Source of the DNA: Davidsoniella eucalypti
Taxonomy: Eukaryota > Ascomycota > Sordariomycetes > Microascales > Ceratocystidaceae
Direction of reading: 5' to 3'
NCBI GenBank assembly: GCA_004009845.1
Contig: RMBW01000154.1
Location: 1 to 50,585 of the forward strand
DNA: 50,585 bases
The notes below the pieces were generated by a model. That model was not told where the DNA came from and made no database searches. It worked only from the letters and a program-made list of their open reading frames with translations. Positions 47,264 through 50,585 of this stretch are shown here, piece by piece. A program made the position numbers and the translations under genes. Position 1 is the stretch's first letter; every line of letters starts with the position of its first letter.

Positions 47264-47604
47264 ACTGGAACCTTCAAAGTGTTGCCCTCCGAGTGTGAGT
47301 GTGAATTCCTGAGCAGCGGAGATGAGGCTCGGGAGACCAGCGATCGCGAAAAGTGTAGAGAAAAGGGGGTGGGCGATCGTTGGTGAGAATTACCCTCGAG
47401 AGAGGAAGAAACGGGCTCAAGGCCTCACAAAACGGAGCATCATGAAATAAATCAATAGATGCGAGAGAATGGACAGCGACATTGGTGATATGTGCTGGTC
47501 GCTCTTAAAAACCCACGACGAAGGGGAATTTTTCGTCTTTGGACAAAGGAGGAGGCACCGAAAACTCAAAGGTACCCCCCCGAGGGTTGTAGGAGGGAAG
47601 GTTG

Positions 47605-47618
47605 TATTCTTGCACTTA
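47605..47618. repeat. Target-site duplication, right copy
   Basis: Second copy of TATTCTTGCACTTA, identical to 45548-45561. Confidence 0.8.
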
Positions 47619-47699
47619 CACGATTAAGAGCTCGCTTATAACCCTGGTCCAACCCTAAATCTTGCCATCAAACCATGGTAGTTTACGTCGACGAAATAG

Positions 47700-49216
47700 T
47701 GGGTATCACTAGCTAAAGATCTTGAGGCCGCCAAGTTCCACGGTGCATTCATTGTTTGTGTTCTTGGTGGCCATGGCTGCTGCCACTAAAAGCATCGGCT
47801 TTGGTGTAACAGTTTCGACGGCTTATGAAGAACCGTATCATTTGGCTAGACGACTAGCAACCGTTCACCATCTGACAAACGGGGGGGTATGTTAGAAAGT
47901 CATACTATATGGCTCCAGAAAGCTGACAATGTTGTGGCTAGACTGGGATGGAATATCGTTACTGGATACCTTGATACTGCTGCTAAGAATATGGGACGCA
48001 TACAGCATCCTGAAGTAAGCTGACACGATATACAAGATATCAGTTGTATCATTACTGATTATTCCTTAGCACGATGACCGCTACGCTCAAGCATAAGGAT
48101 ATATATACAAACTTCTTCTCTCGTCCTGGCGTGACGTTACCATGATCCTTGATCACGATCGAGGAATCTACACCGATCCAGACCTTGTGCGTCCCATAAA
48201 CCGCACAGGTCGCTTCTACTCTGTTCCCAGACCTTCTATTGCCCAACCCTCACCTCAACGCGCACCGCTTCTTCTCCAAGCCGGAGCATCGCGAGCTGGC
48301 AAGATATTCGCAGCACAGCACGCCGAAGGTGTTTTCACATCAGCCCACCCACCGTTGTCGTCAACGAGATCCGAGGATTGGCCAAGGATCAGTTCGAGAT
48401 CCCAAGAATATCAAGTTTGTTGCTCTGGCAACGCCGATTCTGGGCAAGACTGAGGAGGAAGCCAAGAAAAAGTATGAAGATTATAAGCAATACGCTAGCT
48501 CTGAGGGAGCTCTTGCGTTGTTGGGTGTATGGACGGGAATCGATCTGAGCAAGTACGGTGACGAGGAGGAACTACGACAGGTCGAGAGTAACGCGGTCAA
48601 GTAAGTCAAAGCTGCCGATGCAAGCTATATATCTAGAATATCACTAACACCGAAGCCAGGCCAACTGTTGAGGGCTATGCGAAATTCTCCCCGCAGAACT
48701 CGAAGTGGACTAAGCGCACTATCGCAGAGCATGTCAGCTTGAGTGGAAACAGACCATTGATTGTGGGAACTCCAGAGCAGGTGGCTGATGCTCTCGAAGT
48801 TTGGGCCGATGAGGCTGACATTGACGGCTTCGATTTTGTAAGTCTTTGTTTTTATGTGATAACCTATAGTCTCGGCATGATTTAATTTGACTTCATAACT
48901 CACTTGTGGGTGTTCATATCGGGCAATAACGCGACAACATAGTAGAGTTCCTAATTGGGAAAATTCATATGCTAACATCCTTTTTACTACGCTCACGGGC
49001 CTATGTTCTGCTTCCACAGTCTTTCCAAGACATTGCGCAATTGCTCCTCCCAAAACTTCGTCGCCGTTGCCTATTCTGGGATGATGACGAAGTTCCCAAA
49101 GGCACTTACCTTGAGAACTTCTATAGAAGGGCCAAAGTCATTCTCGTAATGATCACGTGAGCGCCAAGTTCCAATGGAGGGTTGGAACTGCTGAGGAAAA
49201 CAAGATTCTAGATTAG
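47700..49216 (+). pseudogene. Decayed NtaA/DmoA-type FMN-dependent monooxygenase
   Basis: Pieces of a bacterial-luciferase-like flavin monooxygenase appear in order but in shifting frames: LAKDLEAAKFHGAFI, then (after an apparent deletion of about 40 codons) MAAATKSIGFGVTVSTAYEE, LGWNIVTGYLDTAAKNMGR, PSPQRAPLLLQAGASRAGK, DPKNIKFVALATPILGKTEE, ALALLGVWTGIDLSKYGDEE, PLIVGTPEQVADALEVWADE, SFQDIAQLLLPKLRRRCLF and HVSAKFQWRVGTAEENKILD ending at TAG 49214-49216. Introns at about 48602-48658 and after GFDFV look original. Frameshifts are seen near 48,345, 48,400 and 49,140, with a stop after NGGVC near 47,890. The gene is clearly dead. Homologues use FMNH2 to oxidise small sulfur or amine compounds. 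Confidence 0.82.
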
Positions 49217-49496
49217 AGCAGAGACATTCAATGGCTATTTCACAATATAGAGATGTTCACAATTGGTATATACAAGGGACAGTATGTGTGAATAACTGAT
49301 TGATTGAAACAAAACAAAAAAATAACAGAAAAGGAACCAAAGCAAAACCCAAAATTCCAAAACTCCATCCAAACATCGTAAAATGGACCCAATCCCGGTT
49401 AGGCCCAAGCCTAGATACCCAGCCCAGTCTATGCCTCCAATTCATGCCTGCCCACCTGTGTCTCGCCAACCTCACCACCTCGTCCCAACTCAGCAC
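49217..49496. other. Spacer between monooxygenase pseudogene and 355-aa gene
   Basis: About 280 bp, presumably the 3' flank of the minus-strand gene. No feature was recognised. Confidence 0.4.
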
Positions 49497-50564
49497 TCAA
49501 GCGACGAAAGCTCTCCGCCCGTCCAAGTCTATCTCGCCTCGTATGACGAAGTCGGACATTCGATGCAGCATCACTTTGATTTGCTCATCGATACCCTCCA
49601 TCTTATCGCCAAACGCAGGCTCGACAAGGATCCGGACGTTCACGAGCTTTCCGTCGCTCTCGTAGGACGGGTTGTGCGCCACATCAACCGTGATGATGCG
49701 GTTCGTGAGGTTGCTTCGAAACCACCAAGGTCCGTCACCAATTTCCTTCACGGGATGATCCTCCGGGTAGGAATTTCTGCCGCGGAAAATGGGGGATGCC
49801 TTGGAGATGACAACAGAGAAGTTGCCAGCCGACAGGTCGGGCATCGCTGAAACCGGCAAGATATTGCCAGGCTTGAAAGCGCTCACGTATCTCGCCGCTA
49901 AGGCGTGTTCAATGACGAGATCGTGGGAGGGCATGAACCCGCAGGCGTTGGGCAACCTGTAAACGTTGGGCAACCCAAAATCCTCGTATTGAGAGCAGAC
50001 TGGTATGCAGTACAGTCCGCCCTCTTGATAGCTGCTGGGTTTGCTATCTTGGACGGGCTGATAGGATAGCCCACCCTGAGGATCTTGGTAGCAGCACGTA
50101 CTGTTTTGGGCGTAATAGTAGTACCACTCCTGAGCTAGTGTGAAGGCTGCTAGCTCGGCCTCTCTGATGGCGCGGATCAATCCACCCTCAGGCATGACAG
50201 CCTCCAGCAGTGGGGTAGCTGGCGTGGAGTCGGAGTAGTCGGAAACTCCGCTGTCGGCGTCTAGATCCGGCTCTTCAGACACTAACTCAGATTGCCCTTC
50301 GCTCTGGGCAGTTCCATCCTCGATGTCACCAGACACCTCAGGAACTACAACAACGCTGCGGGGGGGAAGGAAGACTGTAGAAGCGGCCCAGATGGCCTGG
50401 TCCTGCTTTGCAAGATCTAAGGCGTTCTGGGCCCAGCTGGTTTGGGCCTCGTCGTAATTGGCCTCATCGAGGTGGCCAAGTCCGGAAACTGCCAAAGACT
50501 CGTAGGCATCAACACCGAGGACGGTGTTGACACTGGTGCGGATCTGAGCCTCGGTGTCGTTCAT
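49497..50564 (-). CDS. Intact 355-aa protein of unknown function
   Basis: A single uninterrupted frame from ATG 50564 to the stop at 49497. No family is recognised. The N-terminal 120 residues are acidic and low-complexity (DLDADSGVSDYSDSTPATPL), probably disordered. The middle has an EWYYYYAQNSTCCYQDPQGG Tyr/Cys-rich segment and YCIPVCSQYEDFGLPNVYRL. The C-terminal half looks like a folded alpha/beta domain (SAGNFSVVISKASPIFRGR, GPWWFRSNLTNRIITVDVAH, VNVRILVEPAFGDKMEGIDE). No signal peptide or TM helix is visible, and there is no intron. The start is only 21 bases from the window edge, so an upstream exon cannot be excluded. Its condition contrasts with the decayed neighbours. Confidence 0.7.
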   Translation of the reverse strand: MNDTEAQIRTSVNTVLGVDAYESLAVSGLGHLDEANYDEAQTSWAQNALDLAKQDQAIWAASTVFLPPRSVVVVPEVSGDIEDGTAQSEGQSELVSEEPDLDADSGVSDYSDSTPATPLLEAVMPEGGLIRAIREAELAAFTLAQEWYYYYAQNSTCCYQDPQGGLSYQPVQDSKPSSYQEGGLYCIPVCSQYEDFGLPNVYRLPNACGFMPSHDLVIEHALAARYVSAFKPGNILPVSAMPDLSAGNFSVVISKASPIFRGRNSYPEDHPVKEIGDGPWWFRSNLTNRIITVDVAHNPSYESDGKLVNVRILVEPAFGDKMEGIDEQIKVMLHRMSDFVIRGEIDLDGRRAFVA

Positions 50565-50585
50565 TTTGAAATCGTCTTCAATGAT

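Larger units (their letters stand above)
45562..47604 (-). mobile_element. Palindromic retroelement-like insertion
   Basis: A 2,043-bp insertion bounded by a 14-bp direct repeat. On the minus strand it ends in (ATAA)n directly beside one target-site duplication, the signature of non-LTR (LINE-type) target-primed insertion. The variable-length duplication also fits this. Internally it is a giant imperfect palindrome: left arm 45712-46453, right arm 46589-47604, and a spacer of about 135 bp. The spacer holds a second, oppositely oriented copy of the 3'-terminal segment with its own (AAAT)n tail. Its frames contain cysteine/histidine clusters (CFHCEG..., HNQMRC) loosely like Gag zinc knuckles, but all frames are broken. 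No reverse transcriptase is present. The assignment rests on tail and duplication, not on protein homology. Confidence 0.65.

Overview
The window is nuclear DNA of a filamentous ascomycete (Pezizomycotina). The genes have short 55-75 bp introns with GT...AG ends and CTAAC-type branch sites. The protein set is typically fungal: a HET-domain gene pair, a WSC-domain peroxidase, a Grg-1/Ccg-1 homologue, a membrane-anchored GH16 enzyme, an AMPK beta subunit and Tim22. The species cannot be named from the sequence. I rebuilt the exon structures by hand from splice signals and reading-frame continuity.

The left part (1-28.7 kb) is ordinary core genome: KAE1 (+), AMPK beta (-), TIM22 (+), GH16 glucanase (-), a tRNA-Ser(AGA), a vacuolar amino-acid transporter of Avt3/Avt4 type (+), a dolichyl-diphosphatase-like PAP2 protein (+), a seven-TM protein with a repeat-bearing tail (-), an EXPERA/EBP-like protein (-), a Grg-1-like small protein (-) and a MARVEL-type four-TM protein (-). 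Several pairs are convergent with short 3' gaps. Long gene-poor, AT-rich stretches lie between them, notably 18.0-23.8 kb and 28.7-33.4 kb. The latter holds a hairpin-forming repeat of about 0.6 kb and a degenerate tRNA-like sequence.

The right part (33.4-49.2 kb) is accessory and rearranged. A secreted heme peroxidase with two WSC domains (+) is followed by decayed remains of two more WSC domains. Two tandem HET-domain paralogues (+, 694 and 690 aa) lie inside a large, highly similar inverted repeat. Arm A is about 35,520-37,781 and arm B about 43,211-45,158. Each arm carries the WSC tail, its decayed extension and the 5' end of a HET gene. Arm B breaks off inside a fragment of an UNC-93-like transporter. 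Immediately outside lies a 2.04-kb palindromic retroelement-like insertion, flanked by a perfect 14-bp target-site duplication. Then comes a multiply frameshifted NtaA/DmoA-type FMN monooxygenase pseudogene, and finally an intact 355-aa gene of unknown function (-).

The most notable structure is the HET gene pair framed by inverted copies of its neighbour. Its arms share the same disabling changes, so the WSC tail decayed before the duplication. The geometry would allow inversion of the HET cassette and could yield antisense or hairpin RNA. Both ideas are inferences.
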